64,000 bases of DNA from the NCBI GenBank assembly GCA_954871525.1, contig OX940871.1, positions 4,030,001 to 4,094,000 on the forward strand, in the 5' to 3' direction. The translations under genes and the position numbers were made by a program. The notes beneath the pieces were generated by a model that worked only from the letters and a program-made list of their open reading frames with translations, did not search any database and had not been told where the DNA came from. Source of the DNA: Parietaria judaica (taxonomy: Eukaryota > Streptophyta > Magnoliopsida > Rosales > Urticaceae). Positions 1 to 11,925 of this stretch are shown one piece after another (the first letter of the stretch is position 1; every line of letters starts with the position of its first letter).

Positions 1-2
1 AT

Positions 3-93
3 GTCATCTTCGCGTCATCAAATTTAATGCAAAATTAATTGAATCCCTCCATCACCCTTAATTTTGCATTAAATTTGATGACACGAGGATGAC
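3..93. repeat. Long hairpin with 36 bp arms
   Basis: Positions 3-38 and 58-93 are inverted copies of each other with two mismatches, separated by a 19 bp loop. The arms contain the core TTTAATGCAAAATTAA. It may be the terminal part of a transposable element that begins left of the window. The rest of 94-684 holds no gene I can support. Confidence 0.75.
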
Positions 94-684
94 GTGTATG
101 GTGACATGTCGGATTACGTGGCGTCCACGTTGACGAGAAGCTGACCGCGCAAACGTTGACTACTTCCGTTAGTCAAATATGGACGGAAATCATCTTTTGG
201 TACTTATACCGCTATTAAATGGGGTTGGGGCTATGCCGCCCCAATTGAGTAAAGGTTGAGAACTTATGCCGCTATTATCCCAAAAATAAACGAATCCAGG
301 CTTTAAACCTAGTTTACACCTCGATCCTCACAAAAAAAATCAAAATAGCTAGATAATATGAAAGTAACAGTAAGTTAATTTAGCCTGAAAAAAAAAACAC
401 AAAGTTAATTAAATATTAGAGTACATATCACACAAATTAAACATTTGAAAAAAATAAATAAACTAAAAACAGGTATAACAAACCGGCTTCCGGGAATATC
501 AAGCTCGCCAGAATTATGAAGTCGTAAGCAATGACGTGGTAATCTTGCTGAGCAAGTTTGTTTTTATCTTCAAGTGTTATTATTATAGTTACTTGGCTAT
601 CTTCATGTAAGGGTAAGATAGTCTTTTTATAAGTGTTGCTATGCCTATGAAAAAGCATCATATATGATCACCTCCAAAATTTGT

Positions 685-730
685 ACTCCTTTCTCTCCAT
701 AATCAGATTCTCTAATATTCTCTTTCAAGC

Positions 731-795
<65 letters not shown>

Positions 796-879
796 AAGAG
801 TGTTCTTTTTGAACTCGTGAGTGGTGGTTTAACTTCTTAGTATTTGTGGCAAAAGTTCCAAAAATATTTTGAACTAACA
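685..879 (+). repeat. 5' LTR fragment of the copia element
   Basis: This matches the 3' LTR piece at 5072-5222 but carries a (TA)n expansion at about 732-791. It ends with AACA immediately before the primer-binding site. The left limit is only where similarity to the 3' copy begins; no TG start or target duplication was found. Confidence 0.7.
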
Positions 880-881
880 TT

Positions 882-893
882 TGATATCAGAGC
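882..893 (+). promoter_or_regulatory. Primer-binding site, tRNA-iMet type
   Basis: TGATATCAGAGC lies 2 bp after the LTR end. It differs by one base from the usual plant TGGTATCAGAGC, which is complementary to the 3' end of initiator tRNA-Met. Confidence 0.7.
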
Positions 894-995
894 GGGGTTG
901 TCGTTATTGTTAAGTCTCTTGAAATTCTTAGTATGCTCTGTGGTTGCGGTTCTGACTGATCTTCCACATCAGAAACGATTGCTTGAGATTTTACA

Positions 996-3900
996 GTGCG
1001 AGTTCCCTTTATGCCGAAGTACATGGAGTCGTCAAGCAAATCAACCGGAGGAAACGTTACGCTGCAGTACCCGATGCTAACGAAGAGCAACTACGCGGTG
1101 TGGGCGCTGAAGATGCGAGTAAACCTGCAGGCGCAAGGAGTCTGGGAGGCCGTACAAGACGGAGATGTCGAAGCACACGAGGATAGGATGGCTCTCGCCG
1201 CCATCTATCAAGGAGTTCCGGAAGATGTCCTTCTCATGATCGGCGAGAAGGATTCCGCAAAGAAGGCGTGGGAGATGTTGCGGACGATGCACATGGGCGC
1301 AGAACGCGTCTGAGAAGCTAAGATTCAAACATTGAAGTGCGAGTTCGAGGTTCTCCGTATGAGAGACGGTGAATCCGTGTACGAGTTCGCTATGAAGCTT
1401 CCATCTCTTGCAACGGGTATCCGCTCACTAGGCGAACAGGTGGACGAGACCACTGTAGTCAAGAAATTCTTGAGATCTGTGACTCAGAGATACATGCAAA
1501 TCGTGACGTCGATCGAGCAGTTCGGCGACCTCAAGACTATGTCAGTCGAGGAGGTTGTCGATCGTCTAAAAGTCCACGAGGAGAGGCTTCGGGGCTATGG
1601 CAACAGAGACGAGGAGAAATACCTCCTGCTCACGCATGAAGAATGGAAGGCTAAGCAGAAGTGGAACCAGCGAGAAGGTTCTTCTTCAAGCTCGTCGAGT
1701 CGCAACAGATACGGCAGCGAGAGCCGTGGACGTGGTAGAGGCCGAGGTCGAGGACGAGGACGTGGTCGCGACCAGCGTGGTCGAGGCAGTAGCACTCCCC
1801 GCAAAGACGACGCCACCCACAAGAACAAGAGCACAGTAAAGTGCTATAATTGCCAGAAGTATGGTCACTATGCAAATGAGTGTCATACAAAGAACCGCGA
1901 CGAACAAGCGAATCTAGTGAGATTCGATGACGACGAGCACGCACTTATGTTCGCCGAGGTGATGGTGGATTTAAGTAGCAACGAGCACGACGACCAGGAT
2001 GTGGTCGACGAGATACACGTCGAGCAGGAGCACGTCGACGTAGTACTTGAGGACCATGTATCCAGCGAGGAGGTACCTGACGACCAAGTACTGAGCCGAG
2101 TGGACGAGCTGATGATGGCAGAGAAGCCCAACTTGACTAGGAAGAACGACGAGCAAACCAGGAAGGTGATGCTCAATGAAGACAAGGTTGTCGCCAACCT
2201 ACTCGCAGATGGCGAAGAGAAGGTCTATACCGACATTTGGTATTTATACAACGGAGCCAGCAACCACATGACGGGTCATCGAGCGAAGTTTGAAGAGCTC
2301 GACGAGAAGATCACATGAAACGTGAAGTTCGGCGATGGTTCCATCGTCGACATCAAGGGCAGAGGGTCCATCCTATTCAGGTGCAAGAATGGAGACCAAC
2401 GCCTGTTGACCAAAGACTACTACATACCAAAGCTGAAGAGTAACATCATCAACTTAGGGCAGATGACAGAGATCAGTCACACAATGATCCTATCTAGAGA
2501 GTTCCTAAAACGACGCATTATTAATGAAGGTGAAGAGATCACCGAGTCGGTTGTACAAGATCAACCTGGTGGTAGATCAACCGATTTGCTTAATTACGTC
2601 GATCGCAGACCCAGCGTGGCTATGGCATGCGAGACTTGGGCACGTGAACTTTCACGCGCTCAAGATGATAAGCGACAAGGAGATGGCCTTTGGGGTACCG
2701 AAGATTGAACACCCCGACCAAGTGTGTGAATGCTGCATGGTCGCGAAACAGGCAAGAGTACCATTTTCGATCTAGGCCAAGTTCCGAGTAGAGCGACCCC
2801 TCCAACTGGTGCACGCTGACATGTGTGGTCCAATCACCCCAGCAACCCTAGCCGGCAACAAGTACTTCTTTTTGCTTGTCGATGATTACAGTCGTTGGAC
2901 GTGGGTGTACACGCTCAAAGAGAAGGCAGGAGCCTTTGAAGACTTTGCGAACAGACCGTGGAGGAGAGTTCACGTCTGAGAAGTTCGCCGAATACTACGG
3001 AGAAGAAGGTGTAGAGCGACACCTCACTGCACCATACACGCCCGAGCAAAACGGCGTGGTGGAGAGAAAGAATCGAACTGTCATGGACACTGCAAGGAGC
3101 TTGATGAAAAGCATGCAAGTCCCAGCGAGCTTCTGGGGAGAAGCGGTACGTCACGCGGTTTACTTGCTGAACCGCTTGCCAACGAAGGCGCTAGGCGAGC
3201 GCACCCCTTACCAAGCATGGAAAGGGAAGAAACCTCATCTGGAGCATTTAAAGGTGTTTGGGTGCATCGTACATGTGAAGAGTGTGGGACCACACCTCAG
3301 GAAGCTCGATGATCGGAGTCAGCCGATGGTGTACCTTGGAACCTAAGAAAGGAGCAAGGCACACAGGTTTTACGACCCCCGACGCGGCAAAGTGCATGTA
3401 AGCAGATACGCCGTGTTCTAAGAGGAAACAAAGTGGGATTGGCGCGACGAGAATGGAGATCCTGAACAGAACTCGGTGGAGTTCATCCTCGAAAACGAAG
3501 AGGCGGTCGAGCAGGTTGAGGGAAAGAGTCCCTTCTAGGGTCTAGCAACGCCTAGCTCGACGGAAATTAGTTCGTCTGGAACCAGCTCACCACCAGGCTC
3601 AATAATGAGCACCCTGATCCCAATGACAGCTAGCTCGGGAGGAACCAGCTCGGGAGACTCGTCGATCAAAGACAGACCAAGAGGGTTCCGTACCCTGTCT
3701 GACGTTTACGAAGAAGCGCGAGAGCTCGATTTGAGCCCAGAAGAGCTCTTGGTCGTTTTTGCTGAAGAACCAGCCAACTATCGCGAGGCAGTCACCGAGA
3801 AGGAATGGCAAGAAGCGATGACGAAAGAGTTGGAGTCCATTGAGAAGAATCAGACGTGGGAGCTTGTCGACCTTCCAAGAGGTCACAAGTCCATTGGTCT

Positions 3901-5100
3901 GAAATTGGTCTACAAGCTCAAGAAGGACTTAGAGAGATAGGTCCTAAAGCACAAGGACAGATTGGTCGCAAAAGGCTACGTGCAGAAACATGGAGTAGAC
4001 TTCGATGAAGTTTTCGCTCCAGTGGCCAGACTCGACACAGTCAGGCTGATCCTAGCCCTCGCAGCTCACCGAGGCTGGAAAATCCATCACTTGGACGTCA
4101 AATCGGCATTCCTGAATGGTGAATTGGAAGAAGAAGTCTACGTTGCTCATCCAGAAGATTTTGTCGACAAGACCGCAGAGCACAAGGTGTACAAGTTGTC
4201 AAAAGCTCTTTATGGGCCGCACCAAGCAGCACGTGCATGGAACACTCGACTCGACAAGAGTATGAAGAGTCTTGGTTTCAAGAAGTGTTCCCAGGAGAAA
4301 GCGGTCTACACGAGGAACAATCGAGACGAGGCCGTCATCGTCGGTGTGTACGTCTACGACCTGATCGTGACCAGATCAAGTGCAAAAGTCATTGATAGAT
4401 TCAAGAACCAGATGATGAAGGAGTTCGAGATGAGCGACCTCGGACTGCTCTCGTACTACCTCGGCATTGAGGTCGATCAGAAAAAGGAATTTCTCACGCT
4501 GAAGTAGACGGCTTACACGAAGAAAATTCTGCAGCAATTCAAGATGGCGGATTGCAACCCGAGCAAGTATCCGATGGAACCGAAGTTAAAACTCGGGAAA
4601 GACGCAGATGGAAACCAATGGATCCCACATAGTATAGGCATGTGGTCGGGTGTCTCAGGTACTTAACCCACACCCGACCTGACATCTCATATGTAGTTGG
4701 CATGGTGAGTCGTCACATAGAGAAGCCTACCAGTCTACACCAACAGGCTGTGAAACACATCCTTCGTTACGTAAAGGGAACGACGAGCTTCGAGATCCAG
4801 TACAGAAGAGGAAGTGGAGCTGAAGAACTGGTCGGTTTTACTGACACTGACCTAGCCGGTGATGTTGATGACAGGAAAAGTACCGGAGGGATGGCATTTT
4901 ACCTCAATGGTAATTTGATCACTTGGCAGTCACAGAAGCAGAAAACTGTGGCGTCTTGTGAAGCCGAGTTCATTGGAGCGACCGCAATGGCGTGTCAAGC
5001 GTTGTGGTTGAGAAACTTGTTGAGCGAAGTGACTGGAACCGAGCAGAAGCGAGTGACTCTCTATGTGGACAACTCCTTTCTCTCCATAATCATATTCTCT
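996..5100 (+). pseudogene. copia gag-pol pseudogene
   Basis: The gag N-terminus (996-1313) reads LTKSNYAVWALKM and is cut by a TGA at 1311-1313. Gag resumes at 1332 with an arginine/glycine-rich stretch and a CCHC knuckle, CYNCQKYGHYANEC, near 1840-1880. The protease motif near 2238 reads YNGASNHMTG where DTGASNHM is expected, so the catalytic Asp is lost. Gag-pre-integrase (WHARLGHVN) and integrase follow, with a frameshifting deletion near 2945 before the DRGGEF segment. Reverse transcriptase (3962-4507) carries YVYD in place of the catalytic YVDD. RNase H (4642-5070) stops abruptly after LYVDN, where the remnant LTR begins. Stops end the segments at 1313, 2318, 2775, 3346, 3940 and 4507, and a further one lies near 3540. 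Confidence 0.9.
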
Positions 5101-5222
5101 AATATTCTCTTTCAAGCATATTATATATATATTAGAGAAATAGTGTTCTTTTTGAACTCGTGAGTGGTGGTTTAACTTCTTAGTATTTGTGGCAAAAGTT
5201 CCAAAAATATTTTGAACCAACA
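5072..5222 (+). repeat. 3' LTR fragment of the copia element
   Basis: It is fused directly to the RNase H reading frame, so the end of RNase H, the polypurine tract and the outer part of the LTR are deleted. It ends in CAACA. The following bases AGTTA would be the target duplication, but no clear partner was found upstream. 5223-5910 is AT-rich and holds only presumed intron sequence of the P450 fragment. Confidence 0.75.
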
Positions 5223-5910
5223 AGTTAGTTATTGTAAAATGGTATCTTAAAGTTACAAAATTGAGTATTTACATCGCCATATACATTTTAAGACGCCAAT
5301 CACAAAGCTTGATTGGGCTAACTAACTTTTAACGGTAATGACATCAGTCGGTGCTGACGTGTTCCAACCGTCTTGAGCTACGGCTTCTTTGATGAAGTGG
5401 CCATTGGAAGACTTTTTTTTACTCTTTTGTTTCTAATTTCGAAGCGGAATTCCCAAGTTCTACCGTAGCTCCAAATTTTTATTTTTTATTTTTTATTAAA
5501 AAGTGTATTACTGTATGTGTTCGGTTATGACATCTTTTTTCTATTTTTTTCTTGCACAATCCAAAAAGTCCGTTCGAAGTAGTGGCAAAATCAGGATTTA
5601 TATCCTGGGGGCTAGACTATTTTTTTTTTTCCTAGGAGGGTTATATTTAAATTTTAATAAAAATTAGGAGGGGATGAAAATTTACACTTTATAAAAGAAA
5701 GAAACTAAAGAACATAATGCGTAATTTTTTAAATGGGGAATGTGAGAAACTTAGTACAAGAATATAAGTACTCTTGCTACAAAATTCTTGAATCAGCTTT
5801 AATATGCTTTGCGGCAAGTTTCGGTAACGGTTCCGTATAAATTAGGCTTCACACTAACATTTACGTCGATGAACTCTTTCTTTCTTTTTCTATTTCTTAA
5901 TAATCATCAG

Positions 5911-6501
5911 GGTCTCACCAGAAAAGTGAAGAAACTCGGCACCACCATCAATGAAATCCTCGAAAAAATCATCCCCGAAGTCCAAAAGAAAATTGAAGAC
6001 AAGAAATCAATCGGGACCGAAGATAAGTCGGCCTTGTCTTTCATTGAAGTTTTACTCTCCCTAATGGACGATCGAGATCAAGAGCACTTGATCGAGTTTA
6101 TAAACGTCAAGGCCATCCTCGTTGATATGATCGCCGCCTCGTTCGACACTGCAGTCACGTCCATCGAGTGGGTGCTGTCAGAGCTCATAAAGAACCCGGT
6201 AGCGATGGCGCTTGTCCACGCTGAGCTCAACGACGTCGTCGGGCTAGATCGGATGGTGGAAGAGACCGACCTGTCGAGGCTTACCTACTTGAGATGGCAA
6301 TTATGGGGAGTTTCAGAGTTCAGACTCCACCCCGTGGCAACGTTTCTAATCCCTCGCGAATCAATGGAGGACGTCGAGATTAACGGCTTCTTCGTGCCCA
6401 AGAAGACGCGGGTTCTGGTCAACGCATGGATGATCGGGCGGGACCCGAGCGTGTGGCCGGGCAACACGGAGGAGTTCGCCTCCTGCTTTGACGATCATTA
6501 G
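5911..6501 (+). pseudogene. Cytochrome P450 exon 2 fragment (copy 1)
   Basis: After a 3' splice site (CATCAG|GGTCTCACC) this matches exon 2 of the intact P450 at 41028 from GLTRKVKKL through the I-helix (SFDTAVTSIEW) to the K-helix region and PKKTRVLVNAWMIGRD. The ExxR region is damaged by a -1 shift and a downstream +7 insertion that restores frame: ETFRLHP becomes VSEFRLHP, so the conserved Glu is gone. The similarity ends at NTEEF and a stop follows at 6499-6501. The PERF motif and haem loop with its Cys are missing, so it cannot be a working P450. Exon 1 is not in the window and may lie upstream of position 1, beyond the copia insertion. Confidence 0.9.
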
Positions 6502-7080
6502 TCAACCTGCGTTGACTTAGCATTCAATCATCTTTGTGTTCAGCGATTCAATTTCGGAACTCAAACCTTAGTCCGACTCTAAGTTAAAGCCATTTTTATG
6601 CATTAACAAAATATATATATATATATATATTGGTATTAGGTATATAATTGTCGTGGTCCTTCCCTGACCGCATATACACTATATAGGACCATGCACCAAA
6701 CCTTAATATATGTATATATCAAGTACTAATGCAATTTCAAATAAATGAAAATGATGTACGCTGTATTTATTAATTTATCATTTTCATCCACAAATTATGG
6801 AGACTTAGACGAATTAAGGATCCAAACAGTACACGGGTCTCTTCCATATCTATGAGCCATGAAATCAACAAATTATATACATATAGTTAGATATTTCTAT
6901 CTGAAAATGTGATAGAAATACATGCATTAATATGTTTGGTCATATATATGTAATATGATTTATATATATATATATATATATATAATATGATGCTTCTCTT
7001 GCTACTAGTTTTTCCATTGTTGATTTATTTTTCAAAATTAATTACAAATATTTTTATAATGTAGTAATGTCGGCTAAATA
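6502..7080. other. AT-rich interval without a gene
   Basis: Short (TA)n tracts occur near 6610-6630 and 6960-6984. I see no coding similarity or repeat boundaries here. Confidence 0.6.
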
Positions 7081-7920
7081 TTGCTCAATCTCACGGAGGA
7101 GATGATAGCAGCGACCCCAATCGTGATCAGGATAGAATACCGTCTTTTTGCGAAGCATGTAATTTACTTTTTCCAACTGTTTCTATTTCGTTTATTAAAT
7201 TATACGAATATTTATACAATACGGTTGTTATGTAGGAGTAAAAAACGTCAGAGAGTTGTCTAGGTCTTTGAACATAAAACAGAAATTTAGTGCAAACAGT
7301 GGCAGGCTGATTCCTATTGAGTTTGTTATGAAAGATGGCACATGGGTGTTACTCGGAGAGAACCAAAAACTATTCATGCGGCTGCTCGGTAATATCGTTC
7401 GAAGTGGATGTTCTATGCACTATGATAGTTGAGAAAATGTTTGGAACGAGTACAAGACAACGATTATGTCTCAAATAGACGTAAGTTTTTGTTTACTTTG
7501 AATATATATTTTTTTCAAATCAGTTTTACTTATCAATTAATTTTTCCCTTGCAGAAACGATTTATGTTGGATAAATCCTCAAGGGATTGGCCTATCATAT
7601 ACGAATCTATTCAATGAATTCTTAACGATAGGTACATCGGGCGTAAATCAACGTGGAACGCCAACAATTGAAGCAAGAAATGCTCAGCTAGCCGTCAAGG
7701 ATCCAAGTCATTCACCGCACACAAACATGAGTTTATTATAAGTTTATTATTATAGTTATGTCGTTTAACTAAAAATTGTTTTCTTTTTCACAAATATGTT
7801 ATCTTCTGTAGAGAGATCCCGAAACTGGTATAACTTGCCAATTGCAATAAATTTTTTGGAAATTATTCATTGAAAGCCCGATAGTTCTTTTATCAATAAA
7901 GAGGCAGCCAAAAAATATGT
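7081..7920 (+). pseudogene. Degenerate plant transposase (En/Spm, Transposase_24-like)
   Basis: Three short stretches in different frames follow the order of the plant Ptta/En/Spm transposase domain: WVLLGENQKLFMRLLG near 7345-7392, SRQGSKSFTAHKHE near 7695-7735, and RDPETG near 7815. Stops and frame changes separate them, and intron-like gaps lie between. This family is normally part of CACTA transposons, and CACTA-like subterminal repeats lie downstream at 10745-11010. I infer a decayed CACTA element later invaded by the hAT element at about 8000-10740. No left CACTA terminus was found. Confidence 0.6.
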
Positions 7921-8010
7921 AAGTACTTACTCTTGGTTCATTGACTAATAGTAATAACATTTATTTTATATGTATAATCGTATTCATCATTCATACATAA
8001 TCCTGGAAAT

Positions 8011-8034
8011 ATAGGAGGGTCGGATCCATCGGAC

Positions 8035-8086
<52 letters not shown>

Positions 8087-8290
8087 GGCTGCGGAGTTCC
8101 GGGTCCGACAAAATACAGAGCCGGATTAACCGACAGTTTTTTTTTAAAAAAAAATTGGCGCAACGGCTATTTATTTGGAGCCGTTGGATCGACGCGTGGA
8201 CGGCCCATATCACTCGATCGTTGGGCAACGGTAACTTGCGCGTGGTCCCGAAAAAATTTCTGATTTTGCAGAAAGGACCCTGCAAATATA
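8011..8290. repeat. Miniature-element-like block with a 46 bp poly-T tract
   Basis: A homopolymer T run occupies 8039-8084. The flanking bases (TAGGAGGGTC..., CGGACCCTC, GAGCCGTTGGATC) resemble the element downstream of P450 copy 2 at 41941-42247, so this may be a related element or the left end of the hAT transposon that follows. Boundaries are approximate. Confidence 0.4.
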
Positions 8291-8566
8291 TCAGTTGGTA
8301 TTAAATTACACCACTTTCTCGATTCTCTCCAAAATTTTCCCTATAAAAACCACACTTCTCCCTCATTATTTTCACACAACTCATTCTCTTCATCTCATAC
8401 TCTCTCAACTCTCCCAAGCTCTCAAAAAATCCGATTTTAAGCTATAGTTTTCTTATCTTATAGTTATATTAATACACTTATAACTTAGTTACTTATTTAG
8501 TTATTTTATATCATAATATCTATTATATTATATAGTTTAGTTTTAGTATAGTTTATTTTAGTTATA

Positions 8567-10549
8567 ATGTCGAGTTCCGATAACCGTTCTCGAGGCTGAA
8601 ATGATCGCCAAGGAAAAAGACGGACCGGTTCCAAAACCGGGTCGGTTAATAGTATTCCGCATTCAACTCCGCCGGTACAACAACAACAAATACAACATAC
8701 ATATTATGGCGGTGTTTACCAACAAAATGGTCCGGGTTCCTCTAGTCTACCATCGCCACAAATTCAACCCCATGCCATCGTTCTGGTAATTTATGGTCAA
8801 CAGTTTGTTGGTTTTACTAACTTGCTTCAAAATGCTATAGGAAATATTCCGGAATGGTCGAGCGAGCAAGAGGCGTACGATGCCCGAAACCGAGAAGCTT
8901 CGAGATCGATGAACATGAACGACGGAAGAGACGACGATCCAAATTACGAAGGTCGTGAAGGCAGAGACGACGACGACGACGAGGAGGACGACGACGAAGA
9001 GGAGGACAAAATTCTTCCACCACCGCCACCGGTCTGAGCTCGTGGCCGGCCTCGTGGTTCTAGTCGGCCTCCTATTCCGCCGGCAAACCCGCCACCGCCA
9101 AAACCGAGGAAGAGGAAGAACTTAACATCTCCGGTTTGGCGAAATGAATTTTTTCCGCTTTATATTCTTAATCCTACTACACGAAAGGAGGAAAGATTCG
9201 GGAAATGTCGAACTTGCGGAGAAATAAAGGCAGCCGATCCAAAACTCAAGGCATATCGTACCTCCGAGATCACGCCTAGCAATGCCGAAAGCGTAAGAAA
9301 GTGGAGGAGGTAAGTCGCTTATCCGATCTAATTTATAGGAAAGGTCTCGCTAGATTTATCATACGCGATGGTTTACCGATATCGTTTTCCGAGGGTGATG
9401 GTTTGAACGAGTTTTTAGCATTCATCGCCCCGATAAACTACCGGTACGTCTTGCATCATGTAACTAGAGAGACAATAATTCAATATTATGATGAACAAAG
9501 AGTTGAGCTAGACAAATTATTTCAACAAGCGTCGTACAAGTTTTCTTTAACATCGGATTGTTGGAAAGGTCACGCTAACGATGATTATATTTCCGTTGTA
9601 GCTCATTTTATTAACGATGATTGGAAATTAGAAAAGCGTATTTAGGATTTAAACCCATGCATGTTAGGCATACATGGGTTAACATTGCCGATGCTATATT
9701 GAATGTGTTGAAAATTTTTAAAACCTTAGCAATAGGGTAGTTTCAATTACATTAGATAATGCTAGCCCCCACAACATTACCGTTGATGTGTTAAAGCATA
9801 GTCTTGAAAATTTCAGGGTCGATTATTTCCATCAAAGATGTGCATGCCACATTATCAATTTGATATTTCAAGCGGGGTTAAATATTATTTCGCCAAGCAT
9901 GGATAGAATTAGGAGTGCCATTATGTACATATGATCATCTACTATGCGCACGGAATCATGGTTAGTATATTGCAGGGAATACCACAAAGCGGAGCGAGTG
10001 TTCTCCCCGGATATGCCTATCCGGTGGAACTCTATCTACTTGATGTATAAATAATAATAGTGTGCCTCCTTTTTCACACAGTTCGATTTATAATTAAACA
10101 ATTTGTAATAATTATATTTATTGTATTTGTAATCATGAAATTGTTGTATGAAATATGGTAAGAAATCGAGACGGCCGTTTCGCATATTGAAAACATCTCG
10201 GAGACTTTAGTCGACGAAGATATCGTGCTCGATAAAGTGTTAGGTACTAGTCGAGGCTTTTATAAAGACCGTGGGGCAAGTTAAAAGGAATGCTCTATAG
10301 AGATGGTCCAAGCTCTCGAGGCACACTGTTCGACGGAGTAGCATCGCCATATGTTGCACCAACACCTACCGGCCATTCGTGAATGGGCTGCAAGTATGGT
10401 AGTCGGCATAGCGTCAAATGTCTGAACTTCTTCCCTAGGGTTTGAGTATATACGTACCCAATTTTTATTTTACCGCTACGACGCTGTCGTCGCCTCCGCC
10501 ACCGCCACCACCACCTCCACAGTTGGTGGACGAAGACGAAGATGAATAG
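8567..10549 (+). pseudogene. hAT-family transposase pseudogene (copy 1)
   Basis: An ATG at 8567 opens a frame reading MSSSDNRSRG then a stop. Further pieces give a glutamine-rich N-terminus, an acidic Asp/Glu run (near 8965-9010), a proline-rich region and a Cys-containing segment (KCRTCGEIKAADPK). These lead into the transposase core at about 9301-9645, with SYKFSLTSDCWKGHANDD and VVAHFINDDW. The core closely matches the minus-strand copy at 46053-48216. Later pieces (HQRCACHIINLI near 9830; an acidic C-terminal end DEDEDE then TAG at 10547) are separated by frameshifts and stops. The hAT dimerisation motif was not found, so it is inactive. Confidence 0.8.
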
Positions 10550-10744
10550 CTTATGTACTTTTTGTGTTAATTTATGTACTTAACTCTTTTAGTGCTATTT
10601 ATGTATTCTCGACTTTTTATAGGTTATTATATTTAATGAAATAGTATTTTGTTTATAGTAATTTAATTATGTACTTTGTAATTAATAAATTTAATATAAA
10701 TGCATAGCAAATAATAATTTGATATTTTAAATTTTTTTAAGAAA

Positions 10745-11010
10745 ATATAGCAGCGACAAATTATCGTTGTTATAGCACAATCGGTTGTCATTGTTGGGCA
10801 TATAACAATGACCATGTTGTTACTATTCATTCAGTCTATAGCAATGACCTATTTTTCATTGCAATAGCCGACATGTTGCAAGGATGACGCTGCAACGATT
10901 TGTTGTTGCTATAAGATATTGCGATGACAAATTAGGTATTGCAACTACAAATGTCATTGCATTAGATGATGTTTCTTGTTATCTAATAATATGATGTTTT
11001 ATTATTAGTG
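10745..11010. repeat. CACTA-like subterminal repeats and terminus
   Basis: Short motifs of the type AGCAATGAC or GTCATTGC recur many times in both orientations between 10748 and 10965, as in the subterminal regions of CACTA elements. They are followed by TTTCTTGTT and then TAGTG at 11006-11010, which would be the 3' terminus. The partner CACTA end was not found. Confidence 0.45.
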
Positions 11011-11039
11011 TAATTTTTTAGTTATTTATGTATTATGAT

Positions 11040-11235
11040 GATAAATAAGTAATTTTGAATCTCTATATAAAAAAATTGTCGAAATATACAAAAGTATTTT
11101 TTGACTTCCGTCGATATTTTTATCTATGTGCGGCATGCTTGTGAAATTTATGCGCCATTTGCGGCATGCGGCATGCCCTTTTTTATACTTTCCCGGTGAT
11201 ATTTCCATCGGCATGTCCGTAAAATTGAAATGATA
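11040..11235. repeat. Partial copy of the CAAGGTT hAT miniature family
   Basis: It shares CGGCATGC, ATATTTCCATCGGCATG and TCCGTAAAATTGAAA-type motifs with the complete elements at 11926-12423 and 20813-22325. Terminal repeats are missing. 11236-11917 holds AT-rich sequence with no gene. Confidence 0.5.
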
Positions 11236-11925
11236 AGACGGATTTTTTATTTTTTATTTTGAGTGTATAAATCAATTGTTTATTATATTTTTTTAGGAAA
11301 ATTTATTTTTTTATCCACTCAACTTTTGTTTATGGTAAATATGTACCCTCAAGTTTAAAAAACATCTAAAATATATTGTTAGTGTATGATTTGATAATTT
11401 ACCTTTCATATTCCTTTCTTTAATTAATTATTTAAACAGTTCAAAAAACAAAACTGTAAATAGATTGTATATTTTGGCGAGATATGAAACTAGATGAAAT
11501 ATAATTTTTTTTTAAAAAGTTGTTAATAAAAATTAAATATATTAGAGGATATATTTAAAAAAAAATAGACTTTGAGAGTATATCTTGGTTGTCGTGTATA
11601 TCTTGGTTGTCGTGGATTTATGGGCCAGTTTCACATGGTTCTCAAGCTGCAATTGGTTGAATAGGCATCGACTCTAAACGATGGAAGCTTATTTGACATA
11701 GAGTTCAACTAACTACACGACTTTGGAGAGATATAAGGTTCAATAGCAGGGAGATGCAATGTATATATTTAATCTTGATCAATAACGACAGTTGTTCTTA
11801 TACTGCGAGTATATCTTGTAATGCGAGTAAATGTAAGCTTGGCCGACGATGTCACTCAACTAATGAAAAGAAAAGGCATCAACTCTAGTACACCCAAGAA
11901 CTCTATTGTTGTAAGTGGTATGGAG

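Larger units (their letters stand above)
685..5222 (+). mobile_element. Decayed Ty1/copia LTR retrotransposon
   Basis: Truncated LTRs bracket a gag-pol region in the copia order: gag, zinc knuckle, protease, integrase, reverse transcriptase, RNase H. The two LTR pieces share the block starting ACTCCTTTCTCTCC and ending in a similar AACA. A tRNA-iMet-type primer-binding site follows the 5' LTR. The reading frame is broken by at least seven stops and by deletions, so the element cannot be autonomous. It lies just upstream of the P450 fragment at 5911, and may sit in that gene's former intron, because exon 1 is not seen in the window. The outer 5' end of the LTR could not be fixed. Confidence 0.88.

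Noticed and set aside
437..661. 74-codon minus-strand open frame
   Set aside because: No recognisable domain, ends in a hydrophobic low-complexity stretch, and lies in AT-rich DNA beside a retroelement; likely chance.
732..791. Long alternating TA tracts here and at several other places
   Set aside because: Simple microsatellites; direct repeats without spacers, so not CRISPR arrays.
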